Shown here: piece by piece, positions 28,123 through 39,673 of the stretch
Layout of the letters: the number at the start of each line of letters is the position of its first letter
Numbering within the stretch: position 1 is the stretch's first letter
Source: Babylonia areolata
Lineage: Eukaryota; Mollusca; Gastropoda; Neogastropoda; Buccinidae
Length of the DNA: 64,000 nucleotides
Direction: 5' to 3'
Assembly (NCBI RefSeq): GCF_041734735.1
Contig: NC_134884.1
Span: 24,841,749 to 24,905,748, forward strand
Made by a program: the position numbers and the translations under genes
The notes under the pieces: generated by a model
Databases searched by the model: none
The model's input: the letters and a program-made list of their open reading frames with translations, nothing else
Told to the model about the DNA's origin: nothing

Positions 28123-28719
28123 AGTGAGTGAGTGAGTGTGCGCGCGCGCGCATTCTTTTGTTGTTTTTCAATTTAGAAAAACTAAAAGGAAACACTTAGC
28201 GGAAATCATATCATCACAATCGGGTATTTCTGGCATATTATTTTGTTGTGTGGATTCTATTGAGATGATTATTACATTAAAAAAAAAAAAAAAGTTCGTT
28301 GTTTACCGACATCAGTTAGTTTTGAGTCTTGGGGCATGGATGTCATAAGAAATAATGTGTTAGATGTAGGATCAGTATGAACCCTAAGTCGATAGTTTTG
28401 TGTCTTGCTCCACGAAGTGTTTGGAAGAGAGTGAGAGATAGGCTAAAAATTAGGCACACGCGCTACAATTCAAACCATTTGATGTTCAGTGCCTGCAAGG
28501 TGCTGGGCTGTGAGTGACAGACTTTATGCTGACTGACCAGGAAAGGGAGGTGGACATTCGCTCCTACACGCTGGAGCTACTGACCATCCATGAAGCCCGG
28601 GCCATGGGCTGGGCCGTGGGCACAAACGACCTGTTCCGTAAAGTGCTGACTCTCCTGGCGCACTGTCGCTCTATCAGGGTGGCTTTTAGTGACAACTACA
28701 GAAGTGCCGACTACATGCG
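26835..28719 (+). CDS. 2'-5'-oligoadenylate synthase-like exons (partial gene or gene fragment)
   Basis: Three exons fit the middle and later part of an OAS: 26835-26938 (phase 1 start, ends LSVSLAHWQ), 27320-27388 (IDFVKPQGEAVKRVIRLLKF then WKK) and 28541-28719 (EREVDIRSYTLELLTIHEAR, ending in SADYM). Known OAS proteins read RDFLKQ...LKSLIRLVKHWYQ and YALELLTVYAWE at the same places, in the C-terminal helical domain that packs on the nucleotidyltransferase core. OAS enzymes sense double-stranded RNA, make 2-5A and trigger RNase L in vertebrates; molluscs carry OAS genes whose downstream path is unclear. The exons join in frame without stops. The catalytic core (GGS motif and Asp triad) and the C-terminal LDP motif are not recognisable within several kilobases on either side. 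It may be a remnant, a gene with long introns, or an assembly break. The third acceptor is weak. Confidence 0.7.
27150..27230. repeat. (CA)n microsatellite
   Basis: Near-perfect (CA)n of about 75 bases in the first OAS-like intron, ending about 90 bases before the next exon. Confidence 0.9.
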
Positions 28720-28844
28720 GTACGTGACTCGTTCTTCTTTTTCTTTTCTTTTCTTTTTTTTTTTTTTTCTTTTTTTTTTCTTTTTTTCCCCTACCACATT
28801 ATCTGCACCGATTTCAGTGGTTTTACTCCCACGCCACTCATTGA

Positions 28845-29393
28845 CTGATTGATTGATTGATATGGATACTTATATAGCGCCTATCCTCGGTCAGACACCA
28901 AGCTCTAAGCGCTTTACAAACACGGGGTCATTTGCACAACAGGCTACCCTACCTGGGAAGAGCCGACTGAAGGCTGCCATTGTGCGCTTATCATTCGTTT
29001 CCTGTCATTCAATCAGATTTTAGGCACGCATACATACACACTCAGACAAACATGTAACATTTAACATTTTACGTGAATGACCGTTTTGTTTATTTACCCC
29101 GCCATGTACGCAGCCATACTCCGTTTTCGGGGGGTGGGGGTACATGCTGGGTATGTTCTTGTTTCCATAACCTACCGAACGCTGGCATGGATTACAGGAT
29201 CTTTAACGTGCGTATTTGATCTGCGTGCGAAAACACACGAAGGGGGTTCAGGCACAAGCAGGTCTGAACATATGTTGACCTGGGAGATCGGAAAAATCCC
29301 CACCCTTTTCCCACCAGGCGCCACTGAGATTTGAACCCGGGACCCTCAGATTGAAAGTTCAACGCTTTAACCATTCAGCTATTGCGGCCATTC
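28845..29393 (-). mobile_element. SINE-B, long full-length copy
   Basis: About 549 bp in reverse orientation. The tRNA-like head lies at the right end, with a B box GGTTCAAATC on the - strand near 29337 and 'ctgaatggttaaagcgtt' upstream of it. The body shares 'acgttaaagatcctgtaat'-type words with copies at 36568, 42520 and 50590. The 3' part at the left end has 'tatagcgcctatcctcgg' and 'gctctaagcgctttacaaac'. That tail recurs at the end of the 50590-50945 copy, so it belongs to the element. Confidence 0.85.
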
Positions 29394-29874
29394 CGAGTCC
29401 CCAGCACAAGGTTGGCCACAACCGGCTTCGTCTGTCGCAGTCGCAGCGTCGGCAGTCCCCAGGGAACCATGGATGTTTAGGTTGTCATTGGCTGCTTGCT
29501 TCTGTTTGAAAAAAGAGGAAGGAAATCCCCGGGCCTTCCCTTGTTTAATTAATCCTTTCAGAAACGGCCAAAGAGGTCAGTGAATTGCATGGTCTGTGTT
29601 GAGTGTCTGACGAAAACAGGGAAACAAACATCAGGGATACATCTGGACATTCTAGGGTCTCCCCCACCCCCACCACCCCCTCTCATCGACCACCGATCCC
29701 CAACCCCCACCCCCACCCACCACCCACCCTCACATATCCTTCTCCCGCCTTCTGCTTCGTGAGAGTCAGTGGTGCCAATGGTTTTGGCATCATAGGGTGA
29801 TGCGGTTGAGATTCATTTCATTTCCAGGGAGCAAGGCCGATGTTACAAATCTGAGAACTGTTAGGGTGATGAGA

Positions 29875-30066
29875 ACTGAAGTCCCCCAAAATTCTGCAAA
29901 CGAAATCCACTCTGACAGGCACAGAATACATATGCATGTACTCAAGGCCCGACAAGCGCGTTGGGTTATGCTGCTGACGGGCATTTGTCTAGCAGATGTG
30001 GTGTAGCGTATATGGATGTGTCGGAACGCAGTGACGCTTCCTTGAAAAACTGAAACTGAAACTGAA
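29875..30066 (+). mobile_element. SINE-A copy (5'-truncated)
   Basis: Contains 'aaattctgcaaacgaaatcc', the tail 'gcagatgtggtgtagcgtat' and ends ACTGAAACTGAAACTGAAAC. The head is missing; the sequence just before 29875 is only weakly similar. Confidence 0.7.
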
Positions 30067-30117
30067 ACCACGCTTGTAAAAGACCTTGACCTATCAACGT
30101 TAGATGTAAGTGGAAAC

Positions 30118-30252
30118 TGACTCTCTACAGCGTCACAACATACCACAGCACTGACTCTTTACAGTGTCACATCATACCACAGCACTGACTCTTTACAGTG
30201 CCACATCATACCACAGCACTGACTCTTTGCAGTGCCACATCATACCACAGCA
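30118..30252. repeat. Minisatellite, about 36 bp x 3-4
   Basis: Units of the form 'ccacagcactgactcttta' followed by 'cagtgccacatcata' repeat about four times. Intergenic, between the OAS-like exons and DHRS4. Confidence 0.8.
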
Positions 30253-30821
30253 GAAAGATTGAACATCGAGGACGATTTAGATGTAATCTAATTTGCCATG
30301 AATTAATAATGAAATCATGTAAAGAAACTGATTAATAGTGTATGAACTTATTTCAAACTCAGTAAGGCATTCGGCTTGAGGGGGTGGAATCATCGCTGTT
30401 TTCATTGATTGTTCTTTTTTTCTTATTGTTTTCACACACAAAACACACCCCTGCGATTCTTACCTCCTACCCACCCCCTTCCTGTATATAGTCGCGTGTG
30501 TGTGTTAAAACATTGGGAAGGTGATTGGTGCGTTATCGGATTTGGTCTGACAAATATGTTATCCAAGAATTGAGGACGCTAAAATTGGGCTTTACCGTCA
30601 TGGTTGTAATTTGTATGTAGCACAGACTTCACCACGCTTAATTTCTCTTGCTGAGAAGTTATTCTGATTCGAATCCCGACATTGGACCGCTGATCTCAGA
30701 TAAGATTCGTTCGGGTAGGGGAAGCCACTTCCAAACATTTTTTCCCCCTGTTTTACGACAGGGCGTCGTCTGCTGTGGCGTTTGTTCTCAATAGAAACAA
30801 CAATCAAAAGCAAAGCGGTTG

Positions 30822-30828
30822 TATAAAA
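30822..30828 (+). promoter_or_regulatory. Possible TATA box of DHRS4
   Basis: TATAAAA lies about 25-30 bases upstream of a CAG-rich segment that ends in a good splice donor (30980). The spacing suits a core promoter. Inference only. Confidence 0.35.
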
Positions 30829-30849
30829 TCTTGAAAAGACAGTGGCGGC

Positions 30850-30979
30850 AGCTGCAATAACAAATCAAGTGATCGGACACACAGGTCTGAGAGCTCATCA
30901 AGTGCCCCATGCTTGCGGGACATACCGACACTGCTGAAGACCTTTGCCCTGCAGCCGTTGAGAAATTGTGAAAGTGCAG
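30850..30979 (+). other. Proposed DHRS4 5' UTR exon
   Basis: Sequence of balanced composition ends in GTGCAG followed by GTACGT at 30980, a strong donor. The matching acceptor would be at 31847-31848, directly upstream of the DHRS4 coding start. The frame leading into DHRS4 holds a TGA here, so this exon would be untranslated. The 5' edge is a guess. Confidence 0.35.
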
Positions 30980-31774
30980 GTACGTGTTGGAAAGTGTCAG
31001 GTGCTGTATTTACAGTTCCCTTTAGGAGGTGTCCGTGAAAAGAAGTGACGGAAAAGCATTCACTAGCCGTTTAGTCGATAACAGAAATCGATGATGATAG
31101 TTGATTTATTACGTGTTTGCAGTCCTCAGGATGAGTATTTTTGTGCACTGTTTTGTTTGCTCGGTTCGTAAAATGTTTTGTGCACAGTGTCTTTATATGT
31201 TTTAACAAGGTATGTATTAAGGAACCAGTATCAACCATAGTATTGTATGTTAGTAATGTTTATCAATTTTCTGTCAAACAACATGCGTGTCTCTTTCTCA
31301 GAGTGTGTCTCTCTCTATACAGTTGTGTCAACCCCCCTGTTTCTCAGCCTCTGTGGTGATATGAAGTCAAATTCGGACTCCAAGTCCCAACAGCTCCTTA
31401 AGCAATCCCGCCTAACCTCTGAAAGTACTGGATGCAGCAAACATGCATAATGTAGTATATACATACAGTGAATTAATGGTACTGGGAAGACGAAAATCAG
31501 GTATGTAGCTGAAGGATGGCCACTAAAAGATTAAACAGTGGAGAGAGACCTCAGATATGTGAACATATGATAGGGTTCATACATGACACCAGCAAACTGG
31601 CAGAGGACTTCGGAGTTTTGATTGCATTGACTGCCTAATGCGTCCAACAATGAGCCTCTACCTCGAAATAACTATTTCTCTTCATTTCAAGATCAACTTG
31701 AAAAAAAAAAAAGAATTGCAACAATTCTAACATAAACAGCTATAACACTTGTAAATAAACTGATACTGCAGCGC

Positions 31775-31778
31775 AGAT

Positions 31779-31816
<38 letters not shown>
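31775..31816. repeat. (CA)n microsatellite
   Basis: Perfect (CA)n of about 38 bases in the proposed first DHRS4 intron, about 30 bases upstream of the acceptor. Confidence 0.9.
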
Positions 31817-31817
<1 letters not shown>

Positions 31818-31902
31818 GGCACTGTTTATTTGTATATTCTGTTTACAGACAGTCCACCTTGAGGTGTGTTTGAAGTGTCACAGCATTCCCAGAGCAGCAG
31901 AA

Positions 31903-32103
31903 ATGGCAACGTCACCTGTAACAGAAGGAACTTCTGACACTGGAGGGAAGAAGCTGGCTGGAAAAGTGGCCATTGTGACTGCTTCCACTGAAGGGTGCAT
32001 ATGAATTAATTTAAATTTGTTTGTAACTATGCATGCATGTGCACCTATCAACATGCATTATATTCAGTCTGACATAGAGAATCTCTCTCTCTCTCTCTCC
32101 ACA

Positions 32104-32151
<48 letters not shown>

Positions 32152-34901
32152 ACACAGATGGATGTGTGTACGTACATACAATGGTACACACATATGTGCC
32201 TCCCACATGCTTAAACATATTCACACAATTAAAGACAACACACTCAAATACACATGTATGGTAGTCAGTCAGTTGTGTCTTACAAAGACCATCAGGACAG
32301 CAGAGGAGGCAACTACTGTCCTGACTATCTGGGCTAGAATATGTTTATAGTGGAGAGTGTCTTGCCCAAGTTCTATCCCCTCACTCTCAGTCAAAAGGGT
32401 TTTAGGACAGTTGGCATTGGGGTGGTTCCCAAAGGCCAACTAGTCCCCAAGTCTGCAGCACTATAAAGAGCCAGTGCAATCTTGCCTTCTAGTCTGAGAG
32501 CCAAAGTCCCTCACAAAAGACTAAACTATTAATGAATTCCCATTGCAGTGAAGAAAACATTAATCATATAGCTCTTACACACACAAACACACACTGATGC
32601 ACCCCTCCCCCGCCCTCCATTATACACAACGATTCTTGTAACCTTTCCAAGAAATATGCTCAAATAACCCCTTCTACCCCATTTTACTGCCACCTTTGTC
32701 TATTTATTTATTTATTTATCTTATTATTTCACAGAATTGGTTTAGCCATTGCCAGACGACTTTGTCAAGATGGAGCCAAAGTCATGATCAGCAGTCGGAA
32801 ACAGAAGAATGTGGATGGAGCTGTAACACAGCTGCGTAACGAAAGTCTGGATGTTGCTGGTGTTGTGTGCCATGTGGCCAACAAAGAGCACAGAGCCAGA
32901 CTCATTGAGGAGGTATGAATGTTGACACAGCAACAGCATTCAGAGAATGTTAGTTGTGTTTAAAACTTGCTGTCCCTGTGAAGACTAAAATTCACATGAC
33001 ACATTCTCTAAAAACAATACCAAAGAAATCTTTCAGTTCACAATAATATCTGTAAAATTTCAGTGGACAGTTTCCTTCTTCTTTCTGAAATATTGTTAAA
33101 TTATTTTGCCTCTTTTTTTTCCCTTGATGTTGTTCTTTTGAGATTAGAGCATTATCTAATAATCATTTGTCATTATCACTGTTATGATCAGTATAGAGGC
33201 TGGAATGGGGAAATGCTGCTACATTCTAGTCACTTTTTCTTACTTTTCAGACTGTGAGCAAATTTGGCGGCATTGATATTCTGGTATCAAATGCTGCGGC
33301 CAATCCATATTTCGGAACCCTTCTGGATGTAAGTTCAGTTGCTTTTTTTAAATTTCATTTTGGCATGGACATTTGGTATTGCTGCTGCACATATGTATAA
33401 CTCTGTTTCGCTCTGACACACACGCACACACACACAGGCACACACACATGCACACACACACATGCACGCGCGCGCGCACACACACACACACACACAGACG
33501 GCATTTAAGTGATGTGACAGTCCCCATCATAAGCTTATCATCCTGTGAAATTAAATCAACTTTTGTAATTTTTTTGCTTGAAACACAAAATATTAAAAAA
33601 TGTAACCTGCAATTGCTGCTGTGCTATTCCAATATATTGTTTATCACTTGGATTGTTTTATCCTCAAAATTCAATGAAACAACAGGGGCATTATAGTTTT
33701 GAGCACAAGATAAGTGATATTCAGTGTTTTATACAGTTCCTAGCAATCTGCAACAGGAGGTGCTGAAGTCAGGCACCATTGCACAATGAAGGAGGGTGGT
33801 AGAATGGTTAAGATGCTCATCTGCCAATACAGAGAGTCTAGGTTCAAATCCCGCTCTTGCCCTTTCTCCCAAGTTTGACTGGAGAATCAAACTGAGCATC
33901 TAGTCATTTGGATGAGATGATAAGCCGAGGTCCCATGTGCAGCACACACTTAGTGCACTGAAAAAGAACCCATGGCAAGTAGAGTGTTGTCCTATGGCAA
34001 AATTCTGTAGCAGAAATCCACTCTGACAGGCAAAACAAAAAAAAACAAACAAACAAACAAAACAAACAAACAAAAAAACAAAATATATATATATATATAT
34101 GCATGCACTCAAGGCCTGACTAAGCACATTGGGTTATACTGCTATTCAGGTATCTGGTGTAGGTGTCTGCCTAGCCGATGTGGTGTAGCGTATATGGATT
34201 TGTCCAAACACAGTGACACCCTTGAGAAATTGAAACTGAAACTACAGAATTAGAAAACTGTTATAACATGGTTTATTGGTAATATGACCAATGACTCTTC
34301 CAACCTTACACCTGACCAGCTTTTTTTTTTTTTTTTAATCCCCCCCCCTTCCCCCCCACTGTCCCCCATTTCCACTGTGTGTTGGGTGGGGGGGGGGGGA
34401 GAGGTGGGGGGGGAGTAAAAAAAAGTAGCTGCTACAGCAGGCGCCAGAAATGCAGTCCACACATGATTATATATGCATGTATATACACCCAGTCATGTTG
34501 GCGTACAGAGACTTGTGTGCTTCCCTGTGTCATCATTGATACAGCCACGCACATCTCCCACTTGCCATTGCATAGTTCCTTAGGCACCTTGATCTTTGAC
34601 TCCCCCCCCCCCCCCCCCCCCACTTTCCATCCCCCCACCCACCCCCACCCCAAACCCCCAGCCCGGAACAATGAAATAGCTGGTTCCCTTCACTTTGGGC
34701 TTGAGGCTCTGTCGTTGGGTGGCTGGGGCCAGTTTGCGAATAACACTATGAGAGCTTGGGGAGGATGGAGGCGTGGTAGGTTTTGCAGAGGATTTTAGTC
34801 TCCTTTTCTGTTTCAGACTCCAGAAGCAGCCTGGGATAAGGTAAGTTGCATGTTAAATGGTTTTGTCGGATTCGGGTTGGATTGCTTGTATTGTATTTTA
34901 T

Positions 34902-34938
<37 letters not shown>

Positions 34939-35342
34939 TTAATGATCAGTTGACACAAGAACATGGTAAATTTGTTAAATCTGCTTCTAACATGCAGTGT
35001 AGTAACACTTTCTGTGAGGTGTGTTGAGAAGGAAAGAGCAACAAGGTGTAGTGTATTTCATTGGCATTAAAGCTACGTTCAGAATTTCAGCTGGAATGGA
35101 AGCTGTGTGCATGCTGAAGAGAGAGAGAGAAATGACATTCTATTGAATAAACATGCATGTTCATTTCAAGCTCCACTAACCACAAATAAGTTGGATCAGA
35201 GAATACACAATTGGACTCTAGATGCATTCAGGTGTATCTGTGAACATACAATACGCACCTACATGCCAGCCCGCATGCATGCACAAACATACTGTTACAC
35301 ATATTCCAACACGCCTGCATCCACATGTGTGCACATGCATGA

Positions 35343-35373
<31 letters not shown>

Positions 35374-38300
35374 TACATGCATAAAAGAGAGAGAGAGATC
35401 CAAATCCACAACTGTTATGTTATAATGTACATGTATGTATGTATTATATTGTACATTTCCTCTTTGCATCACTTGTGAGTGAAAGTGTGTGTATAGGTGA
35501 ACTTGTGTGCGTGCACACACATGGGTGTTTGTGTGTGTGTGTGTGTGTGTGTGCGCACGTGTGTGCATGTGTGTGTGTGCGCGCATGCACATACACACAG
35601 GCATGCACGCTTACTTACACTGAATGTCAGTGGATCTTTCATGTCTGTATGCATGTGTGTCTTTGTGAGTTTAATGCCAGAATTGTTTCTTCTTTCTTCA
35701 GATTTTTGATACAAATGTGAAAGCTACATTCTTCCTGTGCAAAGACGTTGTACCATATTTGGAAAAGAGAGGGTATGTTCAGACACCACATATATCATCA
35801 GTTCAGCCTGAGTTCATCAAACATTCCATTAGTTTAGGTTGAGTTCATCATGCATATCATTAGTTCATTGTGACTGGTGATTCAGTTGACTTGCATGACA
35901 TGATGGAGTACTTGCAATTAATCCTTGAATGTAATTTTTTTCAAATACTAAAATGCAGAGAACAGGACCATAAACATATCAGTTGTACTTAATAGTACCT
36001 CTCCCAGATGAAGTACCTCTCCCAGATGAAGGAGCCATTTAACTGTTTACTAAATTTATGTGCAAACTGTACACTTTTTGATTTTGCACTACATGCAGCA
36101 GTTGAACCTCTGAATCGACTTACTATTTTTACTTACTATGACTTACTTTGCTTCCTATTTTTGCAAATTAAATCAGCTTATTGTATTGGCTATAGGGGAG
36201 AGATGAATGAAAATGTAAGTTTTTAGGTTTTGTGAGTTTTCACAATGAAAAAAAAAATAATAAAGGATGTAAAGTCAGTTTTGAAATACAGTGTGCAAAA
36301 CCTATTTTCAATTACATACACTTTACCGTGACCCACTGGTGCAGACTCCGGCAGGGGTCTGATTCCCTGTCGTGTGCAAACTACTACCCTTGAGAAGGGG
36401 TGAAAACAAAAGTGGGTCATGATAAGGATGTTAGAATAAACGTAATTTTAGGAAGAAAATTTCCTTTTAGGCATAACTGACAGCTTCCTGGCTTTTTCAG
36501 CCTTGATCTGTGATCAAGGGTGTTTTCCTATGATGGAATGAATATTCTTCTAAATCAGCTGTGTTCTCAGATAGGCGCAATAGCCGAGTGGTTAAAGCGT
36601 TGGACTGTCAAGCTGAGGGTCCCGGGTTCGAATCATGGTGACGGCACCTGGTGGGTAAAGGGTGGAGATTTTTACGATCTCCCAGGTCAACATATGTGCA
36701 GACCTGCTAGTGCCTGAACCCCCTTCGTGTGTATATGCAAGCAGAAGATCAAATACGCACGTTAAAGATCCTGTAATCCATGTCAGCGTTCGGTGGGTTA
36801 TGGAAACAAGAACATACCCAACCATGCACACCCCCGAAAACGGAGTATGGCTGCCTACATGGCGGGGTAAAAACGGTCATACACGTAAAAGCCCACTCAT
36901 GTACATACTCAGAAAGAGTATTGTTAACTCAGTTGTTCTTAAGGTGCAGTGCCTAATGGATCATAAACCGACAAACAAATGACAAGTCTCTTTTTTTTTT
37001 TCAAACATTTTCATTCAGATTTTATGACAGATGCACAGACATTTATGATGAATAATAGTAAATGAAATAAACTTGATAAAAAGAAACAAAACAAAAAGAA
37101 ACCAGTAGCTAGGTTCACAAATTGAGAGGGGAAAAATGCTGGCAAGAGTTGGAGAGAGAGAGATGGTCTGTTTTCAGAGCAGCAAGAGGATGTGTTTTTA
37201 TCAGTCAGAGAGGCTGAGAGACACAGACAGAGAGTGCATGGATGCAAATTCAGAAAATATAATGGATGGTGGCTTGCTATTCACACAATAGTAAAATATA
37301 TATGGCCTTAGATTAAGTTGCAAAATATAGATAAATCAATATCATAATTGTATAATCAACAATTGAAATACCTTCCTATACTTTGTATCCATAAACTGGG
37401 TTTATATGTAACTTATCTTGGAATGGATTCATACTCCACACACACAAAAAGAAAGAAGTCATTGTTTAATGTAACTGAGGCAGTAGTTATTGATTTTGAC
37501 ACAAATCTTGCAGATAGTCAAATCTTTGATGTCAGTTTCAGGATGAAATGAGAAATCCCTCTGACGTATTTTTTCAGGGGTGGCAGTATTGTACTTGTCA
37601 GTTCTCGAGCAGGATTTGTCCCTGAAACGGTATGTGTTCGGGTATCTTTTTCTGTCATGCACATGATCATGTTTGCATACACATTTTGCATACACATTCA
37701 GGTGCATACATCCTCAGCCTTGCAACAACATTTATGCCTTATATGTCTATCCCAACACTTAACATAATTGTTGAATGTCCAGTTTACATTTAAGGTATTT
37801 TTCAGTGGTATGGTTCTGAATGTGTATCTTTCAAAAAATGTTAAATGTACCTATTACTGTAAATTGAAAGCCTTCCGGTTTAGAAGATGGTGATATCGAG
37901 GCCTGTGAAGAAGTTCAGAAGAGGAGTGAAACTTGAGAGGAAGAAGCCACTTCATATACCTTGATAACCCCACCCCTTCCTCCCCCTTTACTCCCACCAC
38001 CCCGGTACTTGACCATTCTACGTGTTTGCACTTTGTGAGAATGGATAATTAAAAGCATATCCCATTTTAAAGTTCCAGAGAATGGTAAAGGGGGTACAGG
38101 AGAGAAAGAAGCAAGGTGAGGAAGAGAGAGAGAGAAATTATGCAGTTGAATTCTCAAGTTAAAGCGTGCATTAGTATATGTGGGAAGAAAAAGTTTTGTG
38201 AAACAGGAGAGAGTTGGAAAAGAGGATCAGAGGAACGAAAACTGGAAGAGAGAAAGGGGGAGAGAGTGAGAGAAAGATAGGGTGAGCCAGTGAATTCCCA

Positions 38301-39633
38301 ACTTAAAAGCTAAACTGAGCTGCAAATGATGATCTGTACATGGTTACATGGTTTGGAGAATTTTACACCAGTGAACACTGACTGACAGGAAGTGAATGTT
38401 TACTTCCCTTGCCCAGACAATCGGTGCCTACTCCATCAGCAAAACGGCTCTGTTGGGTCTCACTAAGGCTCTGGCTCCGGAGCTGGCTTCCAGCAACATC
38501 CGTGTCAACTGTCTGGCTCCAGGGCTCATCAAAACCAAATTTAGCAAGGCTGTGAGTAGTCTGTGCTCCGCGTGTTTGTGCAGTGTGTAAGTATGTGCTT
38601 TGGTGTATGTATTCCTGTATGAATAATTTGGACAGCAGTTACCTTCTCTGCTGTTCTGATGGTCATAGTCAAACATGATGATGATGGAGTCTCCCCTCGG
38701 ACCGACGGATGAGTAGGCAGGCAGGCTTATCTGTTGGTGTGTATCCTTATATGGGAAAAGAGGCCGATTCTGGATGCATAGCACTTCCCACAGGTGTTGC
38801 AAGGGAAAACATCTCCACAAGTTGAGTCCTGCTTCCCTCACTCACACTTCTCCTTAATGGCCAGTGTTCTCTTGTATTTAAACGTCTTTATGCCACTAGA
38901 GCACAGCATCCTCCAGTGAGAGAGGTCAAGGGCATCAGTTTCCCAGGAAGAGATGTCTATGTCACAGGCTTTGAGGTTTGTCTTCAAGGTGTCCTTGAAG
39001 CACTTGCAGGATCTTCCAAGTTCGTGGTGGCCTTCCTTCAGCTGGCCATACAATAGCATCTTCAGGATCCTGCTGTCTGTCATGCGGACAACGTGTCCTG
39101 TCCAGCGTAGCTGGCACTAGATCAGCAGGCTTTTGATGCTGGGCAGGCCGCTCCTGTCTAGGACCTGGAGGTTGGAGACCCTGTCTTGCCACTTTATGCC
39201 AAGGACCTTTTGTAGGCATCTCTGGTGAAACTGTTCAAGTTGTCAAACATGAGAATTAATTATACAAGAATCCACACACACACACACACACAAAAAAAAA
39301 AAGAAATCTGGCCTCAGCTCTTCCTTTGAGCTCCCAGTTTGTCCAGTGAAATTCTTTTATGCTTTGTATGGAAAAAAAAAAAAACATGATGTTGTCTTCG
39401 AATGGTTCAGACAATGCAAAATGAATAAAGGTCTATTTAAGATCATCAAGTGGTGGTTTAGAGACCAGAAATATTGAAATGCTGTAATAAGAAAGCAGAA
39501 TAGTTGTGAAGGTTCTGCATGAGGTTTCTTGTGTGTCATATAATATGTAACAGGGAAAACAGTATTGTCAGGGTTCTGCATGTTATGAGCCATTGTGATG
39601 CATTATGATGTGGTTTCTCAAGTGTGACATATG

Positions 39634-39673
<40 letters not shown>

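Noticed and set aside
36572-36645. tRNA gene
   Set aside because: A and B boxes are present, but the sequence continues into the SINE-B body and related copies occur elsewhere, so it is a SINE head.
38428-39219. Host gene on the - strand with a zinc-finger-like end
   Set aside because: The text matches the C-terminal region of non-LTR retrotransposon proteins and is broken, so it is a LINE fragment.
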